This document shows positions 1-15,600 of a stretch of 64,000 bases of DNA, in pieces. Numbering within the stretch: the first letter of the stretch is position 1; each line of letters begins with the position of its first letter. The translations under genes were made by a program, and so were the position numbers. Below the pieces are notes generated by a model that was given only the letters and a program-made list of their open reading frames with translations, was not told where the DNA came from and did not search any database. This stretch comes from Streblospio benedicti (Eukaryota; Annelida; Polychaeta; Spionida; Spionidae): assembly GCA_019095985.1 (NCBI GenBank), contig CM032666.1:37765066-37829065 (forward strand), read 5' to 3'.

Positions 1-592
1 TACAAATATTTAGGTATTTATTTATCATCTGGATTTGAAAGAGGATACTGACATTAAAAGACAAATCAAGAGTATTTATGGTAGAGTGAAATATTCTAAT
101 AAGAAAAATTCAGAGGATGTACCAATGACATCAAATGTCTTTTATTTCAATCTTTTGTACTAACTCCCCATTGTAATTCTCTGTGGTCTTCTTTTAACAA
201 GAGTACTATTCATAATGCCATGTAGCTTTTAATAATGTTTTTTAGATATTTATTGGGCATACGAGAGAGATGTAGTATTTCGCAATTGTTTTAAGTAATA
301 ATGTTGACTGCTTTATGTCTTGTTGAGAAAATCCATTTTTAACCTGTATATGAGATTGAAGGAATGTGATAATGTTCTAGTCAGTTGTGTTTTAGAATTC
401 CTTTATTTTTACTTCCAATCTCGTTGTTTTACATTGAAGAGACAATTATATAGTACATTTTTGGATTTTTTTAATATAATTTGGTATAATTTTTGTATGA
501 AATGTATATATGTATATAATTTTTCTTGTTAATGTATGGATTTAACATCCTAAATAAAATTATCCTTATCCTTATCCTTATCCTTATCCTTA
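1..592 (+). mobile_element. 3' end of a non-LTR (LINE) retrotransposon
   Basis: The first bases encode KYLGIYLSS, a motif often seen near the end of the reverse-transcriptase region of LINE ORF2 proteins. After a frame change comes DIKRQIKSIYGRVKY, then ILYMRL-like and FQSRCFTLKRQLYSTFL-like pieces up to about 530. The element ends in a short untranslated stretch and five TTATCC units at about 551-590, the microsatellite tail typical of several LINE clades. The 5' part lies outside the window. Stops and frame changes in the short coding part indicate a dead copy. The clade is not identified. It lies beside, or in the next intron of, the PLD gene on the opposite strand. Confidence 0.7.
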
Positions 593-678
593 ATGCGTGC
601 CAGATCTGTTCACGACATTGCCATAAAATGTAATTTAAGTAATAACTGAAATAAGACAATGTAGTAAGTTTCTCAAAC

Positions 679-3600
679 CTGCACATTGCAGAGGACAGTG
701 TTTCTGTCTGTATACACATATGGAGGGATGAACACTTGGCTGTAGGTTTTTGGTATAAGGACAGGATAGCGGTCGTTCTTTTTGACTTTCTTATTCTGAA
801 ATACAAAATAGTATGAACATCTATGAAAAATTTGGCTAAAAATCAGAGAAAAACGCCATGAAATATTAAAGTTCAGCAGGAAGGTAGATTGGACACCCAG
901 CTACAGTGACACCAGCCACTCTACATGAGGATTGATATTAGAGTCTGAACAAAATAAAGGTGAAGCGAGAAACACTTGGTGTATTCAGATCATTAAGGCT
1001 TTATTTTCTCTATACTTTTTATGAGCCAAATAAAAGACATCTTACCGGTATACATGAATATGAAAGAGATAACATGTACTTAGTACATAGTCTATTTCAT
1101 AATGTTTTTGTTCTTGTAAATTTTCCATGTAGATACATATTTCTATATATATTTGTACCTCTCTTTTAAAATCTCCTGATAGAAAATTGTAGAGTAAATA
1201 AAGAAATAGTACTGTACCTTAGTGAAGTTCCATCGCTGAATGAAATGTCTGGCAACATCTCTTGCTGCTTTACCGTACACAACAGCTCCAATGTCGTGCC
1301 AAGGCATCCGAGGGGTCACTCCGCGGTCAATGAAATCTGTATTATCAAAACAGAATAGCACAATAAATATATCGATTCGGCACATTTAATAACACCCAAG
1401 CCGTACACTGGAACAAGTGATGTAAAATTGAAGAGCAGCAGCGGCAGCAGAAGTATAATTGAAATGCAAAGCACGTACCAAATCGAAAATGATGACTGGC
1501 AAATGTAAAAACACATTCAACAGTATTTTCACATCATAGTTCACTATGAATAATTTTTGTACCTGTAAATGGTTGGTCCAGGTCCACAAAATCCTTGAAT
1601 ATAAAGTTTGTATAGTCCTTTCCAATCCAAAACTTAGAGGCTGAATACTGCGGGGTTAACATGAGTGTATCCGGATTGGGTTTTTCATTGAACAATATGT
1701 CTCTAAATTGAGCCCTGAAAAGCACATTATCATAATATGTATTAATGTAACCAGTTAAATTAAGACAAATATGATGAGAAAAGTACTTCATCTCAATTAA
1801 AATTACATGTAATTTCATAGACTGCAAATATTTAAAATCGTTCAACAGCATACATACTTGGGATCGATGTGGTTTCCTTTGTTGACATCTAAAGATTTGC
1901 TTCTGTTAGATTTAAATGTGGATTTTATGTCATTCCTTACTTTTAACTTGTCTCTCATTTCCATGCGGACTTCTTGAGCTTTTAGGGCCTAATGGTTAAA
2001 AAATAAAAAATTCAAAATAAAAAAAAACATTTGCTATCTAAATCCGTGCTTAGACAAAATTTCCTACATGTATAGCGTAGAAAGCTACCGATAGGTCTTA
2101 TTTACGGTTCAATTTGATGACTTCATAACATACACTTACAAACTTTCCTTTTGCTTTTGGTGTAGATGGTTTTTCTGGTATTACTTCTCGAGATCCGGCT
2201 TGACTTATTTTTCCATGTGTACTCATATCCACACTTCCTTGTCCTTGAAGTACACTTTGAAGATGAAGAACACTTGGTTTCTTCTGCTTTGTCTTCTTCA
2301 TTGCTTCAATTACCATCTTTTTATGTTGTTCCTCAACTTCTCTCGTGCTGATTGTTTTTACTGGGTGATCCTAATAAAATGAACATATATATGTAATTAA
2401 GGTAGACAAACATGGAATCACTTTAAGGATGCTCAGCATCCACTCATTGTTTTGATCAAATAATGAAAATAAAACTCATAATCTTGATTGTGAGACTTAT
2501 TTTAAAAGTGCAGATTTAGATTCTTTGTACTATGATTGTCAAGAATTATAGGGAGCACGTGGACTTTGCAGTAAATATGCAAGTTAGCTACAAGTTTCTC
2601 TTCAGGTTGGCTATCCATTTGACTAAAATGAAAAATTCACTAAAAGGCCACTATACTTATCAATATCGTTTCCTTTCAGTGCTTGGAAATTTCAGAGATT
2701 AAGATTTCATGACTTTCCCTGACACTTCCTTAACTATATGTAACATACATAATTTAGAAATGAATTGAATGAATGTCAACATGTATCTTTGCTGGGTGTT
2801 TAAATGTTTATTACATTGGAAGTATTGAAATATGCAATGTTTATATCTTTCACACTCCAAACCATCATGCAGTACACTGATAAAAATGGTATATAAAGTC
2901 ACTTACATCAAGTCTTTTTATGTCCTTCATCAAGGTTTCTTTACTTTCGTTGAAACTGTGGTTGCCCTCACTGGCGATACTTAACAAAAAGTCACGAAAA
3001 CTTTTTGGTTCTCCTCTTGTGCAAGCTACTAAGTCCTGCTTCACATGCAAAAGTTCATTGGCTTTGCTTTCCTTTTTATTTTTGGATTGTTCCCTTACAT
3101 ACATTGGATTATCAATTGCAAAGCTATCTTCAACACTTTTGTCAGTTTGATCAGGTGAATATCCACCTAAATCTGTAACACATATTTCTATGTCTGGCAC
3201 ATGCACCGGTATTTGCTTTCTTTCAATTGAACGTTTCGATGAATTTAAACTACCGTCTGAAACATTCAAGCTACTACTATTTCTACTCTTATCACAGGCA
3301 AGTTTGGAGTTTTTACTGCGTTTTATTGCAGCAGCATGCAAAATATTTCGTATATCCGTATGACTTTGCTTTTGCAGGGAATCATTGCTATTATATTTAG
3401 TGGAAGACATCTTTGAAATATCACTGTGAACACTATGAAAGTCTTCGGAACTAGACTTTAAATCATCTGGGTCCATTTCAAACGAATCATTGTGCAAACC
3501 ATCATCATATTCTGAATTCTGTTTCAGAGGATTTGTAAACACAGAACTTTCATCTTCATGTCCATTTCGTTCTTCATTCACTTCCACTATTGTTTCAATG

Positions 3601-6600
3601 GTACCAGACTGATTGCTAATCTTCCTATGAGCAGATCCATCAGATTTTATTCTTGGTCTAAAGTCCGAAGGTACTGACACACTGCGGATATAATTCCCAA
3701 CGTCAGCACTAGGATTTAGATTTGGTGGATCTGAACCATGGACAGTTTTTGATCGATTTTTGTCTATTGAACTCATTGATGATTTTAACGATGTTTCTGA
3801 ACCAGTGGGAGCACTCTCAAGAGAGTACTGCCTAGCTGGTTCTCTTAGAGACTTCACACCAGCTTTATCTTTTTTGAATTTAGGAATGTCAACCTCATCA
3901 ATATTTTCTTTAGCATCTCCTTGACCTACATGAATTTCACTGTGTTCTGTTTCAAATGTCGTTGATGAATTGTTACGATGGTTGATATAACCATTGGAAG
4001 GTGTAGGGAATTTGGGGGCTTTTTCTTCTTCTGTAAGGCTAGTAACACTATCAACACCCAAATCTGTTAATCTGCAATTTAAGAGAAAAGAAAGAATATT
4101 TTGTTAGCCGTATTTCAAGGTACAAACGAATCATATTTATGATATCAATATATATATGTAAATTAACCAGCGCTAACAGAACAGAGCTGCATTAAGATGT
4201 TAACAAATTGCATGGCAAAATAAAAGGACAAAATTCTTTATTTTAGTCCCCTAAGATCAGTAATGTCAATCTTGGTTATTAAAGAATAAACAATTAAACT
4301 TTTTGGTTCCACCATACCTGTGGAGTGGTGTGTCCCACCGTCCATAGCAAAGATCAATACCACCAATAAATGCAATTTTCTGATCAACCACAACCATTTT
4401 TTCATGATGTGACCATAAATTTACCAATCCATCTGGATCTCGAAGTACCTAAATGGAATATAGATGAAACAGTCTGTTTAATTCTATGTGATAAGAATCA
4501 ATGGTTTCAGTTGCTTTGAAGTTTCTTCAAAGTCAAAGACAAAATCAATTGTTAGTGGTCATCTGCAGGTATGGTATACCTGGGCACTAGCATCTGTTTT
4601 GGGTAGGTATGCTCCACAGCAAGTTCAAAATGGAGGGTCTTAAATTTTTGTAAAACGGGGGGTCTGAAATATGCTTCAGTATTGGAGAAATTTTGCCCTG
4701 GCAAAAGTGTGGGTATTTGCTTTGAGATTTAGAGAAATTAGGGGGTCTTTGGGGTTTGGGTGCCAAGAAATAAGGGGTCTTAGATACATTGTATTTTGTC
4801 ATCTCCAAAGTGGGGGTCTTTCCTCAGGGTCGTTCATCTTTCTGCTGAGCATGTATACCCAACCCGACTGTGGAAGAGCCTCACCCCCACCCCCACCCCC
4901 ACCCCCTCGTGGACTGTCACATCCCCTCATATTGAAAAGCAAGAACTCAAACTCAAACTATCTTTTACTAGAAGTTTTATAGTTTCTGGATTCATAATAC
5001 GTAGATACAGAAACTTACATATTTCACACTACTGTGCTACATTTCGGGGAAACATTTTCCCTTCGACAAGAACATGCGCAATAGATCTGCGCAGTTCCCA
5101 GTCGAAGGGGAAATGTTTCCCCGAAACGTAGCACAGTAGTGTGAAATATGTAAGTTTCTGAGCCACCAACATTATGTTGATATCTACCTATAAACTCAAA
5201 CTACATGTACCTTGATATTTTCCGAGTGCAATTTGAGCAGTGCCTGTTTTGTGTAGAGACTGTTGATGCCAACTGCCATGGGCATCTCTTTCCACACCAG
5301 CACAAAGATCTTAACACCAGCATCCTAGAATCAAGAAAAAGAGCATCACCTTTTGTGAGTGTAGAAGTAGAACAAGCCTATGTTAACACTTTCCAAGTCC
5401 CATTATAAAATTTTGTAATTAGTCACATTAACATATTTCAATATTGTTGCTTTATTCCAACGAAGCTACACACAACAGAGCTTACAATTCTAAGTGGTAA
5501 TTTTAATTTCAATTCCTCAAATTTCTTTGAAAACAGGATGATAATTGCCCATAAAAACTATATTGATGCAGAATAAACTAAACTCATGCACGTAAATAAA
5601 ATCAAAACTGCTATGAGTAAATAGCCCATACATGTACATGAAACTATAGAAAACATTTACAGTGAAACCTCGTTTTCTCATAGTCAATACAGCTTATCTC
5701 GAATTTCCTGTTATCTTACGGTTAGTCTCATTTCTCTTCAACCACATTCAGCTATCTCCAATAACAGCTATCTGAAGCATTTTAATATTATCCAAACAGA
5801 TTCAAAATGACGAGTTTCTACTGTAAATACCACAATTCTTACAGCCTTTCTCTTAAGGACCAGGTCGAGCCTCCACTGTTCACACTCCGGGTACGGCCGC
5901 TTGAGGTAGACCTCGGGACTGAGCCACCAGTCCGTGATGAAGATCTCCTCCCTTGCCAGCTCCAGAGCCTCCGCCACCTCCGCCATGTAGCTGGCAGCAT
6001 CCACAAACCTGTGGCCGAAAATGCAGTAGAACATTCAATTGAGATCACCTGTATAATAAGATCATATCTCGCGGTCCCAAACTTTTATAAAGAGACTGAA
6101 GTGAATCTCTATATAAAGAGACAACCTCTGTATTGAGACAACTTGAGGCCAGTAACCTCCTGTGTCTTCATACGAGGTTCTTCTGGGCCATACACATTTA
6201 TTAATACGTGAAAGTGCCTCAAAAATAATTTGGACCATTTTAAAATGTGGATTATTAAAATTTATGTATTAAAATACATATTCTTGCAAAAGCCCATGGA
6301 AGGAGATAAAAGTGTCTCTTCTTTTGTTGTTGGGGAACATTAGATTTATTGAATATTTGTTATTAAATACCCAAGTCATGATTTTATTCACTATTGTAAC
6401 TATTGACTATTGTGTTGGTAATATAACAATTGTCTATAGTAACTATACTACTTTTATGAGTGGTGGTCACTGCGACCTCAATACATGCTACTCATTCTGA
6501 TACACAAGTGAAGTGACCACTGCTCATCCGCCAGCTGTATTCTCATCCATAACTCATTTCCTGGAATACCGCTATGGCAACGACACTCTGCACTAGCGGC

Positions 6601-9600
6601 CCACACTCATTATTGTTCACTTATATGAAAAGTAATGAAGAATAACTCAAAAGACTTGTTCAAACAATTAACAGATTGAAAATGAATAAACGTACCATCT
6701 TGCAGGGACATCTTCTCTGTCTGGCACAAACGACTCGAATCGGTTGGTTTGTATGAAGTCCTTCCCTGTTGTGGCTGCTGCCAGCTCTATTGCTTCCTTC
6801 CACTCTCGTGCCTTTCTGCCCGTCCAACTCCATAAATCTAGCTCGCTAAGAAATTATAAAAATTAAACAGCAAAAATTTATATGAAAAACATCAACAACA
6901 ACACATACATATAACAAGCTCATTTGTCTAGGAAATGCACATATTTATTTTTTACATTTAAAATAATGTGTACATTCCATTTAACAACAAAGAATAGATT
7001 TTACTTATATGTTTGTTTAAAAATCACTGACCGTGACAAATTAGCGATTCGGAGTGCACTGAGCATCCCTGCCTTCTTGTGCAACTCGACCTTGAACTCC
7101 TGATCCATGAGGACCACATACCGCACCATCCCCGTATCCGGATCAATGTAACCGATGAAAGAGTCTTTCAGTATTAACCATCTGCAAGTATTGTATTGAA
7201 TATTGTATTGTATTGTATTGACAGGCAGCATAGTCCCTAGTCAGTGTAAATCAATATTTACAGTGCAACTTTGCCAAACAATACTCGCATTTACATTTTT
7301 AGAATCTGAGCTCGTTTGTTTCCTTTAAAATTTACCAACCATACTCGATTCTGATTGCTGAGTGCTCTCAGCTGTATAGTAAAAAATTCCCTACTGCCTT
7401 AAGATGAAATCGAATAGCGATAAAAAAATCTTTCTCTTTTATTGTCTTTAAAAGTACGGGAATAATTCTATCATTCAAATGACATTTTATGATTTAGAAC
7501 AACATATTTTTAGTTAAACCCCAGTTAGAGTAGAAGAGATAAAATAATTTGGATAGGCAATATTTTAGATAGACATGCATCTGAAAATTATGAACAAGAT
7601 TTTACATTGAAGTTCTAGTCGCAAGATAACGGGTAATTTTAGATAAGCTATTGTTGAGATGATCCATCTCTACTGTAATTTAACAGCTGCACTTCCATTA
7701 AGACCACCTCTATAATAGGACCATTTTTCGCAGTCCCAAGCATCCATAGAGACACAGCTGTGAACTTTCATAAAGAAAACACCTCTCCATTAAGACCATT
7801 AGATCAGGTGGACTTAATGGAGAGGCTTTTCTGTAGTATAATGACAACTGTTTACCTGACTTTCCAGTCATTGCACTTTGTCAATTGTCCACATCCACAG
7901 CACCCAGTGGCTTTTGTGCCACCAGACCGTTTCTTCACTAGACCTTCACGCCATTTGTCACCCAGTTGGTGTACAAAGGATAAGGGTGACACTTCAAGGA
8001 ATTTAAGCTGAAACGTATTCTCTGATTAAGATTTTCCATTTAAAAAATCATTACGTATGAGATAGCTGAAATATATACATTGTCAGGAACACTACATTAA
8101 GGTCACAAGATTGAAATAGTCAGCGGGTTCAAGGAAATAATCCTAAACTTATCAGTATCCAATTTGATCATGATAAGGTAAATGACAAAGCAGTATATTT
8201 CAAACCTTTTAATTTACATTCATTTATCTTTTTGCAATTATTTTACAATATGTTTTCTACACTTACAGTTTCTGGGTGGTTTCTAAATTGTGGAGATCTA
8301 AGCACATTGGTAAGATACTGCTCCAAGTGGTTCTAAAATATGTTTGAAAAACACATTTAAAAATTACTTATGAACACTTTTAACACTTAAATCAATAGTT
8401 ATATTAGTAAAAAAGATAAACATGCAAATATTCAAAAATGATTTATAAGACATATTACATTGTTGCAATCTATAACAGTTGAGATTAATCTAAATTAGAT
8501 AAAAACATGCTGAATAAGGAGTTGAGAGATACAGTAATTCAAAAGATATTCATTATGTTTAAGATTATCCCTATGTATGACATACTGCATTATATTCAAA
8601 TCTAGCATCATAACTCTTCACATGAATACAAGTTTGTTTTACATGCAAATTACATACAACCCCCAAAAATCAGCTTAAACTGATAGTTTGATATGAAAGA
8701 AGTTACAGGACCAACGACTCATTAGACTCAAATGAGAAAGATAGACATTAAACTTCTGTTTCTAAATATACCTTTACCTAACTGATGAAGAAAAATTTGC
8801 ATAAAAATTATGAAATAAAAAATTAAAAGAAAATTGGACAAAAAAATATTACTATTCAATAAACTGAATAGTAGTTATTATTGACTAGCATTGAAGTTGG
8901 AAATGTGTCACACACAAAAAATCTGTAATAAAAAACCTCAGAATAATGATACATGTACATAGAATTTGACAGTTCTGAATGTAATTAACACCCTAAAACC
9001 ACAATACTCACTTATAGTTAGTGCAAATACAAGTGCTATCCTGTAATTCCCCCAGCATAAACCATTAGTGGTGCATATAATCAACTAACAAATCATACAA
9101 ATTAATTTACATTAAACTCAGATGAGGGACGCATGTTTCTCACAACAAAATGTACAGGAATAATGGAAAGATGAAGGATCGGGTCTTCTGGCTAAAATAA
9201 TATGGCATAAAATATTATAAGGAATCTGATAACTTTGCAACTACAAATAAAGAAAAAGTATATTGTAATGTACATGTAGCCTGTCATTAATCTCTGCTTT
9301 GCGACAATAAAGCTGTGACCTTCAGCGATGTTAACTTTCAAATTCAGAAACAGGAACTTTGGCATGTGCGCAATAACATTTAGATTTTCTCACTTGGTCT
9401 ATAAATGTTTTTGCCAACATATTAACATCCTGGTAGATAATATCACATTAAGACAGAAGTTTGAACTTGATCAAAAACCACAATCACACTCCAACCTACA
9501 CCTTTACTTTGAGATATTTAAAGATATGTTTTTAACACTTGCTGAAATACTCCCCCCCCCCCCACCTCCCGCCACTCCATCCTAAAAATCAATAAAAAAA

Positions 9601-12600
9601 GAAAATAAAATAATATGAATGAAAAACTAAAATTCAAAGTGATCTTAAGTGTGGGCTAGCTCACTGTCTTAAACTATTAAATGGAAAAAAAATCAAAAGC
9701 TTGATTTACGACTCTAAATCAAGCACATTCATCTACATTGCTGATAGTGTTAAGTCATAAAAAATCATAAAGCATAGCTGACAATGTAATGACATCATAA
9801 TATGGAATAAGATAACATTTTAAATCCTTAATATGAAGAAGGTTTATAAACATAGAAACAGTCCTTATACTTTATACATTGTACGTGTCTAATGGTGTAA
9901 CCTTTATGTTTTAAGCACAGCGTTGCTTAATCAGGAAAAAATAGGAATGGGAGCCAATGCATCTAGTTACAACTACAAATAAGGATAGTTAAAAAGTACC
10001 AATCCCAAAGCACGTTTTAAAGTGAACACTAATACTAGTCTTTGTTGATCTTTATACGAGACTTCACAACACAATATAAGGAAGTGCAATCCTGTTATAA
10101 ACTCTGTGTTAAAATGATAGACATCTTCACAACACAAAAATAAGCTCTTGGCTTTTGCATTCAACCATATTTTATTTACATCAAAGCCAAACACATCATT
10201 TGTTCACAAAACAAACAGAGTAAGGCAAAGGATAATATACTTTATACATATGGTAGCTGACATATAGACAGAAATTTCAATATCATCGTCCATTTTATAT
10301 TGATGCAATAAAATATACAACATACCCGTCTTTTCTCGAGATCATCAACCAGTCTGTCTGGTCGTTTAGGAAATGTAGGAAGTTCTTGCTTTCTAGCAGC
10401 AAAACTTTTTCGTCTTTGATGATTTCTATTAAATAGATATTCAGGTTTAATTCACTGTGATGACTCAAGGTATCTACATGTATGACATACAATGTATGTA
10501 CAAGTCATTGCTTATTATGTTATTTGAAGCATTGATTTTTAAATGTACAAGTAAATCATTTTACTAAAATTATCTTTCAAAAATTGATTTAAAATTTGAT
10601 CAGTTGATACTGAAAAATAACTTGTCTGATTCAATAATGAAAATCTTTGTAAATCATATTACTAGTGATACAGTGATGTGTTGAATCAAATAATAACTAA
10701 ATGTTTGTTAAATAGTTATTAGCTCTCTTTCAAAATTAATAAAAATATATATTCATACGCATATATGTATGAAAATGAAGAGACAAAATTGCAGAGAAAA
10801 ATGCTCGCATGAAATCTTAATTGAAATTCTACACTTGACATTTACTTTGTTGATAGTTAATCAATGGAACAGCATCTGTGTCATATTGTAAAGGTACACT
10901 GACTCGATCACTCGTTGAAAGTTATAAGAAGCATTGCCAACAAATTGTTACACAGTGGAATCTGACTTGAGAAGACACCTTCAGAAGCCACAAGCATCCA
11001 TAAAATAGAACACCTAATTCTATTCAATTCTAATGCTCTTACTCAATCTTCATCATTCTATTCAGAATGGAGATGTCACACATGCAATCTGTGATGAAGA
11101 AAGTTGCCCAATACATATAATTTTGCATGATTACATCATCACTAGTGCTGTAATGATATATCGGACTATCGGTAAATCGCTCTTTCAGAGACTAGCAGAC
11201 GATAATCGGTTGATCTTTTGAATATCGGTATGCAACAAGGGTCGCTTTTTTGCCCCAATATCCTTTCAATGTTGTCTGCCTCACAACGCGATATGTTCAA
11301 TTATTGATTATTGATCGCATTGATGGAAAACAATTACGTACATATATAATACTGAGAATTTGACATACGTTTTTACTTACACACATTAATAATTGCATAT
11401 ATACATTTTCTTAAAAATGTATGATTCATAGTGTTGTGTTTGACCTTTACCGAAGCCATTTGTGAACATAGTTTCAGAGGGATGTGATTAACTAAGTAAG
11501 TAAACATTGCAAAATTGATTATGCGCAATTCACATTAAGTATCATATAATGTTTTACTCACAATACTATCGGTTACCATCGTCTTACGAGCACCGATTTA
11601 ATCAATATTAAATTTTTTACCGATATACAGCAATAATCATTACTACATAAAATATCTCACATGTATCAAAATATTATCAGTATTTCAAAATTCACTGCCA
11701 AAATTAATGATATTCAGAAATATTGAATAAACTTACTCCCTTGTTGGCATAATGTTGACCTTTGCTTTAAACAGCATAAGCTGTTCGTGTAAATGCCTGA
11801 AGTGCTTCCACCTCCTTCGTATTGTCCATTGGTACTCGCCATGCTGAAGTTCAATCACGTACCTTCAAAATTGGATTTAAATACATATTAACATATATCA
11901 CCCATTAATCTTTTTTTAATTAAAAGGTCTTCCCTTATATGAAGATGCCCTACTCAGAGGATTCTCTCATCCATAAAAAGCGACGTTTCGGTAGACCTTC
12001 CATGGATCCAGAACTGGGTGGACAGCCATGCCTTGGTTCAGATTAATCGCGGGTCTACTTCTACTATTCAGGGCTGTAAGGGTTTTTCTTCAGCTCCGAT
12101 TCTCTTCCTGTCCAATAACTTTCACCTCTTGCTTGTTTTGTTTGGTTTAATAGTGTGAATCTGTATGGCTGACTCCAAGTTGAGCCAAGGTTTGTTCCAG
12201 TCTCTCAGACATATCCTTCCTTGCACTGTGGACAGATGATGCAGTAAACCACATCAAACTTCTTTAGGTGGTCAGACTTGTTTTTGCACTTGACTAGGTT
12301 GGATCTTAAGGTATTGAAAGGTTTATGGTACCTGGCCCCTCCACGGTTTCTGAAGACATTCTGGACCACCTCTGTTGCCCCTTGCATATATGGAATCTGT
12401 ACAGGGATTCTGGAATGTGATCCGTGGATTTCTTTGATTTCTGAAAACTTCTACACATGACTGGGAATTCCACCCATCACTTGACTCAATGCAAAAGCAG
12501 AGTGCAAAACAACAACATTTTGCAATCAAAGCTTGAAGCAGGTAGAAGGTCCACTGAAACGTCGCTTGTTATGGATGAGAGAAGCATCCGAGTAGGTTTG

Positions 12601-15600
12601 TTCCTTCTTCATATGATGAATCAAGATGCTAAGAAATCATTACTAGATCTATATGATGTCTTCCATTATCTCTGACACATCTTTCAGTGGCTGCTGCATG
12701 GAAAAATGGTACAGATCTAAGGAGTGAAAAACAGTGAGTTGCACATATGCTGGAGCACCGAATATGACTCTAAAAGTCACAGAACAAAACATTCTCCAAA
12801 GGAGTGTATGTTATGCCTGGTGTCATGGTGAGAGCTTGAATGTCAGCCGAGATAGTAAATGCATGAATTACACATAAATGGGCTGATATCTACAAATATT
12901 CAGTACAGCAAAACCTCTCTATTGAGACCACCTTGGGGACCATTGTTAGGTGGTCTCAATAGAGAGGTGGTCTATACAGAGGCTCATTTTAATAGCTCAC
13001 GAAGGTTTGGGACCGTGAAAAGTGGTCTTATTACAGAGGTGGTCTCAATATAGAGGTGGTCTTGACTGGAGGTTCTTTTGTACATGGAATTGAATCATAA
13101 TTACATTCAGGGCTCAAAAAATCCCATTCTCTGATGCCCATAAAAATCACATCAAAAAATTATTTGGGCAACCAAAATCCTAAATTCTAGCTGCCAATTG
13201 GGTTGAATTGGGTTATCAGCTGAAACATGTAAATATTCAGGAAATCTAGCATGCCGCGAAGGCAGCATCTTATAAATACTTCTATATTCATTCTGTGACT
13301 TTCGTCGATTTTTCACATTTTGGACAATTTGAATATCAGTATATATCGGAAATAAATTTGTCGAACCATGGCATATGTGTGTGAAATCATTGAGGGTAGA
13401 GGTAAATTATTTCTATGATATATGGATGCATTTCATGAATTTTACATGTTCATTGAGCAAACACACCTTGCTCATAATAATCAAAATATGAATTATCCAC
13501 TTTCGAAGAGAAAAATACAGACTTACACATAAGGGTTGATCGCCCGAGACCTGTCAGGGACTTCACAGTCGACGACCTTCACATGGATTTTCTGGCCTGG
13601 TAGAAAGAAGCGACGATCACCGTCACTTGGTGACTCGTGGATTGATGAAAATGGGATTTTCTTGACAGCAACTGAGAAAAATATCATATTTCAAACCGTC
13701 ATTTATTCGGAAGTTTATCATGTTTGAAAAATAAATCAATGGCTTACGTTTGGCTATTCTGACCCGCATATAAATGTCTAATTTTCAGGGAAAATTGCAG
13801 TTTAGCAATTTACCAATTGCCTTGTCAGTAATTGTTGCTTGATGACGATATCATTTTTTTTAATACTAATATGTGATTTGTGATATATCTTGTGCCATAT
13901 ATAGGTGATATTTCTTTCAACAAGAATTACCTACAGGTGATAGATTTTTTATGGTAAGTTCTATAGATACTAAATTTTACTGCACAATAATGTCAATGGT
14001 CATGAAAATCATAAATTATCATTGCATGTCTTGCTATAGATTATTAGTTTTTTATTTTGTCAAATTTCCCTTTCTACGCTTGCTAACTTCATCTGCAATA
14101 TCTTATCACCCTTATTAGACTCTTCAACAGCTTTTTATTAGGTGTACGTTATAAATAAAACAATCTAATTAAATAACTTTTATAGCCAAGTCCAAACCAC
14201 TCCATGACCATCAAGCAATACACAGTTTAAGTGTGTAAACTGCTGACACATATGTATGACAAAGAAAAACAACCAAACAAAGAAAATTTAGCTTATCACT
14301 AAACTAAACTTTATAAATTTTAGCATAAACAAGCCATTCTGTTCCTACCTAATGCATCATTAATATGTCAACAGCTATGTGCAATATTAACAAGTGCACA
14401 GACAAATAGGGCCATAACAAAACTTTTTCACTGGTTTAAAAAATAAAAGACCAAAACAACAGTATACATTTTTCAATTAAAATGGGGAACAGGATATATG
14501 TATACGTATACATTGATACATGTTTAAAGTATCTTTTACATTAAACCATGCGATAAATCTTCATAGTCATAGGAGGATTGCTGATCTGAGCACAAAAATG
14601 ATGCATTGAATATATACAATTTAATCACAAGCGTATCACAAATCAATTAGATCTGCATTTGATGACTGATATCAAATTATCGAGTCTGTTACCAGTAAAT
14701 ATTTAAGTTCTATCTGTGAAATGGCTTAACAATCAATCTGTTGTTAGCTGAGCATAGATATTTGAATAAAAGTTTAAAATGTGTGAATTTAGATTGTTCA
14801 TACTATAAAAAGACCTGTTGACGATCATACTGCATCGCACTGATAACAATCAATATATATGTATACGAGGTAAGTGCCTAGATCTTGCTACCATTTACAA
14901 CATGCATGTATATATATTGAGATAAAAAACATCAATTAACCGCAGGCACTCTTCCCCCCCCCCCCCCCAACAACCCCCCTGCTAAATTATATTCACTGTC
15001 CAGTGTCCTGATCCATCTTTACTACTAAAATATTAATAACCACATCTAAGTTGATTTTCAATAAAGTAATCCCCTCATTAAAAACATAAAAACATGCTGA
15101 ATATAATGCTGAATATTGTGACGCGCAGCCCTGTTGCTCACTTTTATGGGTCTTTATGATCTGTTTTTTTCTACCCAAGTACCATAAATGAAGGTTCTGA
15201 CACATAAATTTTGTAGAAATCCTGCCCTTTATTATTCAAAGGGTTGCACTGTAATTTATAGGTGTCAGATTTCATTTTCTCAGAATATTAGGTAGAGTAG
15301 AACTGTTCTTTCATGACCACCCAGCTAGTGGTGGGACTCAAGCGGTCTCAAAAGAGAGGTGGTGTCTGTATGCAGGGAAATTCATGGTAGATCTAGTCTC
15401 CTTGTGGAAGATTTGGATCCTATGAAATGGTCACGTAGGAGGTGGTCTTATTTGGAGGTTCTACTGTAGGATTCTTTGAATGTGAACACCTTTCCCGTTA
15501 AACAATTAAGTCAATAATTCACCATTACACCTACATCATTAGCAATTTACACATCTCAAATTAATATGGAGTACGAAGATTTGATGTGATCAAATTGCAT

